DNA of 64,000 bases. Source: Flagellimonas taeanensis (GTDB lineage: Bacteria; Bacteroidota; Bacteroidia; Flavobacteriales; Flavobacteriaceae). The stretch spans positions 1-64,000 of the forward strand of contig NZ_QXFO01000019.1 in NCBI RefSeq assembly GCF_003584105.1, in the 5' to 3' direction. Positions 17,660 to 25,194 of this stretch are shown in pieces. Each line of letters opens with the position of its first letter. Positions within the stretch are counted from its first letter, which is position 1. Below the pieces are notes generated by a model that worked only from the letters and a program-made list of their open reading frames with translations, did not search any database and was not told where the DNA came from. Made by a program: the position numbers and the translations under genes.

Positions 17660-18565
17660 TCAGAACTCAAAAACCTTCCCATCGTCCGCCAATTCCACCT
17701 CTGAAAACACCTCTTGCGCTTCCTCCTTAAAAAGTTCGATGGATTTGTACCTTGTGGAATAATGTCCCAAAACCAGACATCCCACTTGGGCCTGCTGGGC
17801 AATCTGGGCCGCTTGTTTGGCCGTGGAATGTTTGGTTTTTGCACAAAGATGTACCTCAGAGTCCAAAAAAGTGGACTCGTGATAAAGTGTATCCACGTTC
17901 TCAATTAACGGCACCACACTTTCTTTGTAAGCGGTATCGCTACAATATGCGTAGCTTTTCGCCTTTGGCGGGTCCAAAGTGAGTTTCACGTTGGGTACAA
18001 TATCCCCATTTTTGGATATGCCATCGGCGCCTTCCTTTATTTTGATGTATTGGCTCCTATCGACTCCAAAATGCTTGGCCGCCTCCACATCCAAGGTACG
18101 GGGGGATTCCTTTTCCTTAAACAGGAACCCATTGGTATAGATTCGATGATCCAAGGGAATGGTATGCACACCGACCTTATCATCTTCAAACAAAAGTGTT
18201 GTTTCCTTTGATTCAACCTCATGGAAGATAAGTGGAAAATTCGTCCACGAATCACCCAACTTCAATAAAAGGGTAATGGCTTCCTTGATGCCCTTGGGCC
18301 CATAAATATGTAGTTCGTTTTCCCGCCCCAAAAGCCTAAAAGTGGAAATAAGCCCGGGCAACCCGAAAAAATGATCGCCATGGAGGTGGGAAATAAAAAT
18401 ATGTTTGATCCTGGAAAACTTGACCCGGTACTTTCGCAACTGCACCTGGGTTCCTTCACCACAATCGATCAAAAAAAGATGGTTCTGTATTTCGAGGACC
18501 TGGGAGGTAGGATTGGTAAACGTTCTTGGTGTCGCGGCATAACAACCTAGAATGGTCAACCTCAT
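17660..18565 (-). CDS. rnz: Ribonuclease Z (tRNA 3' processing endonuclease)
   Basis: A 301-residue metallo-beta-lactamase-fold nuclease that cuts the 3' trailer of tRNA precursors. The zinc motif is SHLHGDHFFGLPG near residue 60, preceded by LIDCGEGTQVQLRKY; further ligands are the D in CSDTAYKES and the H in TLYHESTF. Length matches RNase Z. Its start overlaps the small gene upstream by 4 bases (ATGA). Confidence 0.93.
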   Translation of the reverse strand: MRLTILGCYAATPRTFTNPTSQVLEIQNHLFLIDCGEGTQVQLRKYRVKFSRIKHIFISHLHGDHFFGLPGLISTFRLLGRENELHIYGPKGIKEAITLLLKLGDSWTNFPLIFHEVESKETTLLFEDDKVGVHTIPLDHRIYTNGFLFKEKESPRTLDVEAAKHFGVDRSQYIKIKEGADGISKNGDIVPNVKLTLDPPKAKSYAYCSDTAYKESVVPLIENVDTLYHESTFLDSEVHLCAKTKHSTAKQAAQIAQQAQVGCLVLGHYSTRYKSIELFKEEAQEVFSEVELADDGKVFEF

Positions 18566-18894
18566 AGATCCAGATCCCTTTCTATTTCCTCCATTTCAAT
18601 GAGGTCCTTGGCCTCTTGGAGGGTTGGCACAAGGCTGATCTCATCAGGTACCTCATCATAGGAAACCCTGTCCGTAACCAATACGAAAGATTTTCCAGAC
18701 ACCTTGTGTGTATTCGAAATATCCAGAAACTCCAAGATATCATTTGTCGTCAGTTTGTTGAACGAAAACAGGTTGACGACAATATTGTCGTGTTTCAACT
18801 TGGGGTAAGCGTCTTTCAGGTTCGCCATGAAAGTGGAAAGTGAGGTTTTCTCCTGAAAAACAATGGTGGTCGTTCCTTCTTTGTCGAAAATCAT
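18562..18894 (-). CDS. Small conserved protein, STAS-like, between pyrB and rnz
   Basis: A 110-residue soluble protein starting at the ATG at 18894, one base after the pyrB stop; a longer frame upstream would lie inside pyrB. The alternating beta and helix pattern (TTTIVFQEKTS, DNIVVNLFSFN, SFVLVTD) resembles a STAS/SpoIIAA-like fold, and the end is acidic (EMEEIERDLDL). I recall a similar small protein next to RNase Z in other flavobacteria. Function unknown; tight coupling to both neighbours suggests a real gene. Confidence 0.72.
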   Translation of the reverse strand: MIFDKEGTTTIVFQEKTSLSTFMANLKDAYPKLKHDNIVVNLFSFNKLTTNDILEFLDISNTHKVSGKSFVLVTDRVSYDEVPDEISLVPTLQEAKDLIEMEEIERDLDL

Positions 18895-18895
18895 C

Positions 18896-19822
18896 TTACT
18901 TAATTTTTGATGCCAATAAATAGAGTACTGCCATGCGGATGGCCACCCCATTCTCCACTTGGTGCAGAATGATGGATTGGTCGGAATCCGCAACATCACT
19001 TGTGATCTCCACCCCACGGTTGATGGGTCCTGGGTGCATGATCACAATCTGTTTGTCCAAGCTGTCCAGCAGCTCCTTGTTCACCCCAAATTGCTGGGTA
19101 TATTCGCGGGTGGAGGGGAAATAACTGATATCCATCCGTTCGTTCTGGACACGGAGCATATTGGCCACATCGCACCATTGCAGGGCCTTCTTCAAATCAG
19201 TTTCCACGGTGACCCCTAAAGATCCAATGTGCTTGGGAATAAGGGTCTTCGGTCCACAGACTTTGACATTGGCGCCTTGCAGTTTCAATGCGAAGATATT
19301 TGAAAGGGCCACCCTCGAGTGTAGAATGTCCCCGACTATGACAACATTCTTCCCGCCAACGTCGCCTAGTTTTTCCCGTATGGAAAAAGAATCCAAGAGG
19401 GCCTGGGTAGGGTGCTCATGCGCCCCGTCACCGGCATTCACAATGGCTGCCTTGACGTGCTTTGAAAGGAATATGCCCGCACCGGGGTTGGGATGGCGCA
19501 TCACCACCATGTCCACTTTCATGGAGAGGATATTGTTCACCGTGTCAATGAGGGTCTCTCCCTTTTTTACCGAGGACTGGCCTGCGGAAAAATTGACCAC
19601 ATCGGCGGACAATCGCTTTTCAGCCAACTCGAAGGAAAGCCGTGTTCGCGTGCTGTTCTCAAAAAAGATGTTGGCAATGGTGATATCCCTGAGAGTGGGC
19701 ACTTTCTTTATGGACCTGTTGATGACTTCCTTGAAATGGTCCGCTGTTTCAAAAATGAGCTCTATATCCTTCTTGTTCAGATATTTGATTCCCAGCAAGT
19801 GATCTACACTCAATTCGCTCAT
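18896..19822 (-). CDS. pyrB: Aspartate carbamoyltransferase catalytic subunit
   Basis: A 308-residue enzyme that joins carbamoyl phosphate and aspartate in the second step of pyrimidine synthesis. The carbamoyl-phosphate motif FFENSTRTRLSFE is near residue 54, the HPTQALLD motif near residue 137, and HPGPINRGVE near residue 268. No pyrI regulatory subunit gene is in the window. It follows pyrR with a 4-base gap. Confidence 0.95.
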   Translation of the reverse strand: MSELSVDHLLGIKYLNKKDIELIFETADHFKEVINRSIKKVPTLRDITIANIFFENSTRTRLSFELAEKRLSADVVNFSAGQSSVKKGETLIDTVNNILSMKVDMVVMRHPNPGAGIFLSKHVKAAIVNAGDGAHEHPTQALLDSFSIREKLGDVGGKNVVIVGDILHSRVALSNIFALKLQGANVKVCGPKTLIPKHIGSLGVTVETDLKKALQWCDVANMLRVQNERMDISYFPSTREYTQQFGVNKELLDSLDKQIVIMHPGPINRGVEITSDVADSDQSIILHQVENGVAIRMAVLYLLASKIK

Positions 19823-19826
19823 TGTT

Positions 19827-20363
19827 CTATTTGCTTACTAAATATACAATATCTTCCCCATCATTTTCTTCCCACATCACCTTTACTTTTTCGTTGTTGA
19901 TGGCATCCACCTGCCTGCCCCTGTAATTGGGCTGTATGGGCAAATGCCTGCTAAAGCGCCTATCGATCAAGGTGAGCAGTTCGATGCTCTTCGGTCTTCC
20001 AAAGGACTGTATCGCCGTGAGGGCGGCCCTGATGCTCCTTCCCGTGTACAGCACATCGTCAATGAAAACCACTTTTTTGTCCTCGACCAGAAAGTCCATT
20101 TTGGTGGTGTTGGCCTTTAGGATCTCCCCACGTCCAAAATCGTCCCTAAAAAAGGTAATGTCCAAAAAACCTAGGGGAATGTCCTTCACCTCATACTCCT
20201 GCTTCAGGATCTTGGCCAACCTTTCGGCCAAAAATACGCCCCTGGGCTGTATGCCTATAAGTGCCGTATCCGTAAAGTCCAAATGGTTTTCCAATAGCTG
20301 ACAGGCCAGCCGGTGCAGTATGATGTTGATTTCCTTTGAAGTGAGAAGTACTTTTTGGCTCAT
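19827..20363 (-). CDS. pyrR: Bifunctional pyr regulator / uracil phosphoribosyltransferase
   Basis: A 178-residue PRTase-fold protein. The PRPP loop is VVFIDDVLYTGRSIRAA near residue 93; GIQPRGVFLAERL precedes it. PyrR homologues bind pyr mRNA and make UMP from uracil. I chose the ATG at 20363 (MSQKVLL): an upstream in-frame ATG at 20393 falls inside the promoter -7 box and so cannot be in the transcript. First gene of pyrR-pyrB-(small protein)-rnz. I see no attenuator hairpin after the start site, so RNA-based control is not evident. Confidence 0.9.
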   Translation of the reverse strand: MSQKVLLTSKEINIILHRLACQLLENHLDFTDTALIGIQPRGVFLAERLAKILKQEYEVKDIPLGFLDITFFRDDFGRGEILKANTTKMDFLVEDKKVVFIDDVLYTGRSIRAALTAIQSFGRPKSIELLTLIDRRFSRHLPIQPNYRGRQVDAINNEKVKVMWEENDGEDIVYLVSK

Positions 20364-20390
20364 AGGTTTTGCGACCGACTCTGTTGTATG

Positions 20391-20419
20391 CAAAAGTAAG
20401 CAATTCTTTAGAATGGCAA
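20391..20419 (-). promoter_or_regulatory. pyrR operon promoter, TTG-N18-TACTTTTG
   Basis: On the minus strand a -33 TTG (20417-20419) is 18 bases from an exact -7 box TACTTTTG (20391-20398). It lies between the rpsA terminator and pyrR and predicts a start near 20385, about 20 bases before the chosen ATG. Confidence 0.75.
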
Positions 20420-20425
20420 CGACAC

Positions 20426-20458
20426 AAAAAAAAGCCCCACTGTTTCCAGCGGGGCTTT
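20426..20458 (-). terminator. Intrinsic terminator of rpsA
   Basis: On the minus strand AAAGCCCCGCTG pairs with CAGTGGGGCTTT around a GAAA loop (one G-T pair), followed by a run of eight T. It starts 20 bases after the rpsA stop. Confidence 0.9.
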
Positions 20459-20477
20459 TGCTTTTAGGAAAACCTGA

Positions 20478-22310
20478 TTACTTTTTCTTGGAATCAGCTT
20501 CCATTTTATCCTTCAATGCTTGCAACTGGGCATTGGCATCACCAAGGGTGGGTGCCGCCTCATCGGAAGAGGAAGATCTCTTCTTGGCCGCTTTTACATT
20601 GTTCTCTTCTTGCTCCCTAAAGATAGCGGTGTGGCTGGCCACAACTCGCTTGAAATCTTTGTTGAACTCGATGATCTTGAACTCTACTTCTTCACCTTTT
20701 ACAAGTTTCTTACCATCTTCTTTTTCCATGTGACGTTGTGGAACGAATCCAACAATATCCTCATTGAAGTTGATGGTAGCTCCCTTGTCCACTACTTCTG
20801 CAATGGCAGCTTTGTGGATGGTACCTTCAGCAAACTCTTCGGAGTACTTGTCCCAAGGGTTCTCTGTGGTCTGCTTGTGACCTAGGCTCAACTTGCGTCC
20901 TTCAACATCCAGTTCAAGAACTTCCACTTCCAAGGTGTCACCAACGGCAACAAACTCGGATGGGTGCTTGATCTTTTTGGTCCAAGAAAGGTCGGAGATA
21001 TAAATCAACCCGTCGATTCCTTCTTCCAACTCTACGAAAACACCAAAGTTAGTGAAGTTACGAACGATTCCTTTGTGCTTGGATCCCACTGGATATTTGG
21101 AAGTGATATCGGTCCATGGGTCTGGGGTCAATTGCTTGATACCCAAAGACATTTTGCGATCTTCCCTGTCCAAGGTAAGGACAACGGCCTCTACCTCGTC
21201 ACCAACGTTCACGAAGTCTTGGGCAGAACGCAAATGCGTTGACCAGGACATTTCAGAAACGTGGATCAGACCTTCCACTCCTTCGGCCACTTCGATAAAG
21301 GCACCGTAGTCGGCGATTACCACTACTTTACCTTTTACTTTGTCACCTACTTTGATCTCATCACCAAGGGCATCCCATGGGTGTTTCTCCAATTGCTTAA
21401 GACCCAATTGGATTCTTGACTTGTTATCATCGAAATCAAGGATAACCACGTTCAATTTCTGATCAAGTTCAACAACCTCGTTGGGGTGGTTGATCCTGCT
21501 CCAAGAAAGGTCGGTAATGTGGATCAAACCATCCACGCCACCTAGGTCGATGAACACACCATAAGAAGTGATGTTCTTCACGACGCCTTCCAATACTTGG
21601 CCTTTCTCCAATTGGCCGATGATCTCTTTCTTCTGTTCTTCGATGTCCGCTTCGATCAGGGCTTTGTGGGAAACCACTACGTTCTTGAACTCGTGGTTGA
21701 TCTTCACTACCTTGAACTCCATGGTTTTTCCTACGTACTGATCGTAGTCACGGATAGGCTTCACATCGATTTGGGAACCTGGCAAGAACGCCTCGATTCC
21801 GAAAACGTCAACGATCATACCTCCTTTGGTTCTACATTTTACGAAACCTTGTACGATTTCCTCCTTGTCGTGGGCGGCATTAACGCGATCCCAAGCCATG
21901 ATGGTCCTTGCCTTTCTGTGGGAAAGCACCAATTGGCCCGTCTTGTCCTCACGGATATCGATGAGTACCTCAACCTTGTCACCAACCTTTAGGTTGGGGT
22001 TGTAACGGAACTCGTTCAAGGAGATGACCCCTTCGGATTTTGCATTGATGTCAATGATGGCCTCACGGTCGGTCATGTGCACCACTGTTCCTTCGACTAC
22101 TTCCTCATCGGCAGTGTCCACGAAATTTTCCTCCACAAGGGTCTCGAATTCCTTGAGCTTTTTGTCATCTACGCGCTCAATTCCTTCTTCATACTTGTCC
22201 CAATCAAAATTGGCCAGGAATTCCTGTGGATCTTGTTTGGGTTGTGTTTCTTTTACTTCTGGGGTTGCGGCAGTTTCTGCTACCTCAACGGTTGTTTTTT
22301 CTTCAGCCAT
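20478..22310 (-). CDS. rpsA: 30S ribosomal protein S1
   Basis: A 610-residue S1 protein with six S1 RNA-binding repeats, recognisable by EGTVVHMTD, QGFVKCRTKGG, EGVVKNITSYG, KGKVVVIADYG, KGIVRNFTNFG and KAAIAEVVDKG. The first two repeats bind the ribosome and the others bind mRNA. The N-terminus is an acidic, low-complexity stretch. I used the ATG at 22310 (MAEEKTTV); the frame is open to 22355, but the added residues are unlike the family. A strong promoter is 117 bases upstream, leaving a leader of about 110 bases that could be a site of self-regulation. Confidence 0.95.
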   Translation of the reverse strand: MAEEKTTVEVAETAATPEVKETQPKQDPQEFLANFDWDKYEEGIERVDDKKLKEFETLVEENFVDTADEEVVEGTVVHMTDREAIIDINAKSEGVISLNEFRYNPNLKVGDKVEVLIDIREDKTGQLVLSHRKARTIMAWDRVNAAHDKEEIVQGFVKCRTKGGMIVDVFGIEAFLPGSQIDVKPIRDYDQYVGKTMEFKVVKINHEFKNVVVSHKALIEADIEEQKKEIIGQLEKGQVLEGVVKNITSYGVFIDLGGVDGLIHITDLSWSRINHPNEVVELDQKLNVVILDFDDNKSRIQLGLKQLEKHPWDALGDEIKVGDKVKGKVVVIADYGAFIEVAEGVEGLIHVSEMSWSTHLRSAQDFVNVGDEVEAVVLTLDREDRKMSLGIKQLTPDPWTDITSKYPVGSKHKGIVRNFTNFGVFVELEEGIDGLIYISDLSWTKKIKHPSEFVAVGDTLEVEVLELDVEGRKLSLGHKQTTENPWDKYSEEFAEGTIHKAAIAEVVDKGATINFNEDIVGFVPQRHMEKEDGKKLVKGEEVEFKIIEFNKDFKRVVASHTAIFREQEENNVKAAKKRSSSSDEAAPTLGDANAQLQALKDKMEADSKKK

Positions 22311-22426
22311 GTGCTGATTCAAATTTGTATTCCGCGCTTTACAAGAGTTGGACAATCACCGCGAAAGTGGTTTTTAAAAATGTTCCAGTTCCCTTTTCCT
22401 CTTGCTTCCTTGTCAAAAAAGGTGTG

Positions 22427-22457
22427 CAAAAATACAATTAATTTATTGATTCACAAA
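22427..22457 (-). promoter_or_regulatory. rpsA promoter, TTTG-N19-TATTTTTG
   Basis: A full consensus Bacteroidota promoter on the minus strand: TTTG at 22454-22457 and TATTTTTG at 22427-22434, 19 bases apart. It is the best promoter match I saw in the window, fitting a highly expressed ribosomal protein gene. Confidence 0.8.
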
Positions 22458-22570
22458 GCCTATGGCGCCAAAGGTTGGCATAAAGAAAGTATTACCATAA
22501 TTTAATGGTAAAATAGGTGCATAATGGCTATCTTGAGGGTTCTAATTATTAACTATAAAATAAGAAAAAC

Positions 22571-22951
22571 ATGAGCGCAAAAGCAAAGTATCAGCCCGTT
22601 CTGGACCTCGGTCTTAAACTGAACATAAAGGATGGTGATGTTACCGAGGACAATGGCGTCCTGAAAATCAAGGGAGTGGCTGCCACCCCCTATGAAAAGA
22701 ACATGCTATGGGACAAAATAAAGGAGATCGGGGGCGAAAAACCTTCGGACATCAAGGCCAACATCACCGTGGCGGACGAGTCGGTCTACCATAGGCATAC
22801 CGTGAAAAGCGGGGAATCGTTGAGCAAGATCGCGAAGCACTATTATGGGGATGCCATGAAGTACAACAAGATTTTTGAGGCGAACACGAACATCCTGAAA
22901 AACCCGGATATGATCCATCCCGATCAGGTGTTGGTGATCCCGAACTTATAG
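22571..22951 (+). CDS. BON and LysM domain protein (Kbp/YgaU-like)
   Basis: A 126-residue protein with an N-terminal BON-like domain (about 18-70, with NGVLKIKGVA) and a C-terminal LysM domain (about 76-124, HTVKSGESLSKIAKHYYGD to DQVLVIPNL). The same architecture occurs in E. coli Kbp, a cytoplasmic potassium-binding protein; no signal peptide is present here either. It is divergent from rpsA and ends in its own terminator. Role inferred only from architecture. Confidence 0.82.
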   Translation: MSAKAKYQPVLDLGLKLNIKDGDVTEDNGVLKIKGVAATPYEKNMLWDKIKEIGGEKPSDIKANITVADESVYHRHTVKSGESLSKIAKHYYGDAMKYNKIFEANTNILKNPDMIHPDQVLVIPNL

Positions 22952-22975
22952 GATATTGTCACATCATAAAAAAGA

Positions 22976-22998
22976 AAGGCGCCTGAGGGCGTCTTTTT
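22976..22998 (+). terminator. Intrinsic terminator after the BON-LysM gene
   Basis: AAGGCGCC, loop TGAG, GGCGTCTT and a T-run. It is nearly the same sequence as the terminator at 23893-23916 on the far side of the next gene. Confidence 0.85.
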
Positions 22999-23143
22999 GT
23001 TTTTAGTACTACCTGTTATTAGGCTAAATCAAGTATTTTCAACTACCCTATAATCAAATGGGGCAATCAGAAAACGTTGGTGACAAGACAAAGGCCAACC
23101 TTTCGAAGAGACACTTGACCAAAGCTAATTTGCGGCAAAAAAC

Positions 23144-23151
23144 TATCTTTG
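23144..23151 (+). promoter_or_regulatory. Promoter -7 box TATCTTTG of the kinase-domain gene
   Basis: Exact TAnnTTTG just before the ATG at 23158. It rules out the TTG at 23149 as a start. No -33 element at 17-21 bases. With a start site near 23157 the ATG at 23158 would be leaderless, and the one at 23170 nearly so. Confidence 0.5.
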
Positions 23152-23157
23152 AATTGG

Positions 23158-23811
23158 ATGAAGCACGATATGGACCTAAAATCTGTAAAATATGAACTAC
23201 AAACTATCATTTCAGGAAAGAGCGGCAATAGCTATGATGCACTTATCCAAACAATTGCCCATTACCTTAGAACAAGCCAAAGAACAGGCCCAATGGCTGA
23301 GGAAAAACACCAAAACAAAGCAGAAGAAACAGAGAAGCTCCTAACCTTTGCCGCAAAAAACGACTTGTTCTATACCGATGTAGAGGAGGACAAATACATT
23401 TCCGAAGGTGCGGAACAAAAAGTGTACATCCAAAGTGAACAATTTGTCCTTAAGCTCAACGATGCCATTTACTACGCTTCTTGGGAAGATTACTTCCTCA
23501 ATCTCATGCTCCACAATTATTTCTTTGCCGATACCGCATATCAATTATTGGGTTTTCATCAAAAGGAAAAAGAACTTTACGCAGTGGTAAAACAACCGTT
23601 CGTAAAAGCGGATAGCCTTACTGATTTGACACAGGTAAAGGCATTTTTGACCAATAATGGTTTTGAAAACACCAGGAACCACGACTACTTCCACCCACAA
23701 CTGGGAATCATTTTAGAGGACTTGCATGATGAAAACGTGCTTACCCACCATGATATGCTCTATTTTATAGATACCGTTTTTTATATTAAACCCGAAGTGT
23801 TTTGGAGTTGA
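23158..23811 (+). CDS. Stand-alone kinase-like domain of the polyvalent-protein type
   Basis: A 217-residue protein matching, from memory of the family pattern, the serine/threonine/tyrosine kinase-like domain found inside large polyvalent proteins of phages and conjugative elements. Visible marks are EGAEQKVY (83-90, a glycine-loop equivalent), FVLKLN with Lys99, W109-x2-Y with LMLHNYFF, LGFHQKEKELYAVVKQPF, EDLHDENVL (187-195) as the catalytic loop with His190 and Asn193, and YFID with Asp205 as metal-binding residue. Normally this domain is one module of a very long protein; here it stands alone. It lies between two near-identical terminators. Start could also be the ATG at 23170. Confidence 0.65.
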   Translation: MKHDMDLKSVKYELQTIISGKSGNSYDALIQTIAHYLRTSQRTGPMAEEKHQNKAEETEKLLTFAAKNDLFYTDVEEDKYISEGAEQKVYIQSEQFVLKLNDAIYYASWEDYFLNLMLHNYFFADTAYQLLGFHQKEKELYAVVKQPFVKADSLTDLTQVKAFLTNNGFENTRNHDYFHPQLGIILEDLHDENVLTHHDMLYFIDTVFYIKPEVFWS

Positions 23812-23892
23812 GAAAACCGGACCATAAAGAATCGAAACTTAAACATATTGTAGGGAAAGTCATGGAAACCTCATATTTACTTCATGAAAAGT

Positions 23893-23916
23893 AAGACGCC
23901 TAAAGGCGTCTTTTTT
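23893..23916 (+). terminator. Intrinsic terminator after the kinase-domain gene
   Basis: AAGACGCC, loop TAAA, GGCGTCTT and TTTTTT; a perfect 8-bp stem. Near copy of the terminator at 22976-22998. Confidence 0.9.
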
Positions 23917-24023
23917 GTTTGAATTGAATTCTGAATAATAAATATTAACTTCACTCATCAGTCGATATAAATCGTTACAAACAGATTCATATCTTGAACA
24001 TTAGATAAATTAAGAACACAACT

Positions 24024-24374
24024 TTGTTTAAAAATAATTTTAATATAAAACATAAGGAACATTACAAACTTTATGTTTTATTGAAAGACAAAATCATATT
24101 CGAATCTGAATTACAGAAAAGAGGAATAAAGTATTACGCTGAAATAAATGAACAACAATCTATTGACATTGGGATTAGATATTTCTTACTCGATTCTGAT
24201 GTTGAAAAAGTTGACCAAATTTTAATGGAAAACGGAATTGTTGCTAATACAGAATCTCATATTATTTCAGACTTTAGAGACGAAAAAAAAGTAATGAAAT
24301 TATATCTCGCAGTTGCAGGAGTTGTAATTGGATTTATAATTTTGATTACTCTAATTGAAAAAATATTTGACTGA
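24024..24374 (+). CDS. AT-rich hypothetical membrane protein with no ATG start
   Basis: A frame of 116 codons ending in one membrane helix (about residues 93-112, KLYLAVAGVVIGFIILITLI). The soluble part (YVLLKDKIIFESELQKRGIKYY, quoted from residue 17) looks like a real small protein, and I recall similar flavobacterial proteins. The only usual start is TTG at 24024; the first in-frame ATG comes far inside. G+C is about 25% (10, 13, 18 and 18 of 60 in the lines 24001-24240), far below its neighbours, which suggests transfer. A near-consensus -7 box (CAACTTTG, 24019-24026) overlaps the TTG, so either the promoter or the start is wrong. Confidence 0.5.
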   Translation: MFKNNFNIKHKEHYKLYVLLKDKIIFESELQKRGIKYYAEINEQQSIDIGIRYFLLDSDVEKVDQILMENGIVANTESHIISDFRDEKKVMKLYLAVAGVVIGFIILITLIEKIFD

Positions 24375-24442
24375 ATTTTTAACGAGGTTAAAAACAATGC
24401 CCCTAACAAGGGTTGTAAGTCTACCTTAAATTTCAGCCAATC

Positions 24443-25141
24443 TCACCCCAGCTTCGCAATCACACGTTGGGAAAAATCGTAGATGCGTTCAAACTGTTCT
24501 TCTAATCCCATGTCGCCGTTGTCAAACTCAATGGCATCCTTGGCTTTTTTTAAGGGAGAAATGGTACGGGTGGAGTCTATCCTGTCCCGTTCCTGCACGT
24601 TCTTGAGCACTTCGTCATAGGTGACCTCCTCCCCTTTGTCCAACAGTTCCTTATAGCGTCTTGCCGCCCGGGTCTCCGGGGATGCCGTCATGAACAATTT
24701 GAGCTCCGCATCGGGAAAGACCACGGTGCCGATGTCCCTTCCGTCCATCACAATGCCCTTGTCCTTGCCCATCTCCTGTTGTATCCCGACGAGCATTTCG
24801 CGCACTTCCTTGATGGCGGCTACTTTGCTGACATACCCGGAGACTTTCATGGATCGGATCTCTCTTTCCACATTTTCGCCGTTCAGGTGCATTTCCGAAA
24901 TTCCCAAATCCGCATTGGGGACAAACCTGAGCTTTAACTGTGGTAATTTTTGGACCAATGCAGGCACATCTATCTCCCCTTCGGCATCTATAAGTCCATG
25001 GTTCAGCGCATAGAGGGACACGGCCCTGTACATGGCTCCCGTGTCCACATAAATATAGCCAAGGGTCTTGGCCAAACGTTTGGCAATGGTGCTCTTTCCC
25101 GTGGAGGAATGTCCGTCTATCGCAATTGTGATTTTTCCCAT
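24443..25141 (-). CDS. cmk: Cytidylate kinase
   Basis: A 232-residue kinase that makes CDP or dCDP from CMP or dCMP. Walker A is DGHSSTGKSTIAK (9-21), YVDTGAMYRAVSLYAL follows, and GRDIGTVVFPDAELK marks the substrate site. Length matches the family. In many bacteria cmk is next to rpsA; here about 2.1 kb of other genes separate them. It begins 53 bases after the lon stop. Confidence 0.95.
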   Translation of the reverse strand: MGKITIAIDGHSSTGKSTIAKRLAKTLGYIYVDTGAMYRAVSLYALNHGLIDAEGEIDVPALVQKLPQLKLRFVPNADLGISEMHLNGENVEREIRSMKVSGYVSKVAAIKEVREMLVGIQQEMGKDKGIVMDGRDIGTVVFPDAELKLFMTASPETRAARRYKELLDKGEEVTYDEVLKNVQERDRIDSTRTISPLKKAKDAIEFDNGDMGLEEQFERIYDFSQRVIAKLG

Positions 25142-25194
25142 GCGCCAAAAATAGGCAGAAAAGCCCTTATGATCTTATGACGACCGTCATTGAA

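Noticed and set aside
23058..23195. 45-codon ORF from an ATG, partly overlapping the start of the kinase-domain gene
   Set aside because: Short, lysine-rich, no recognisable motif, and it runs through the -7 box at 23144; could be a remnant, but not supportable as a gene.
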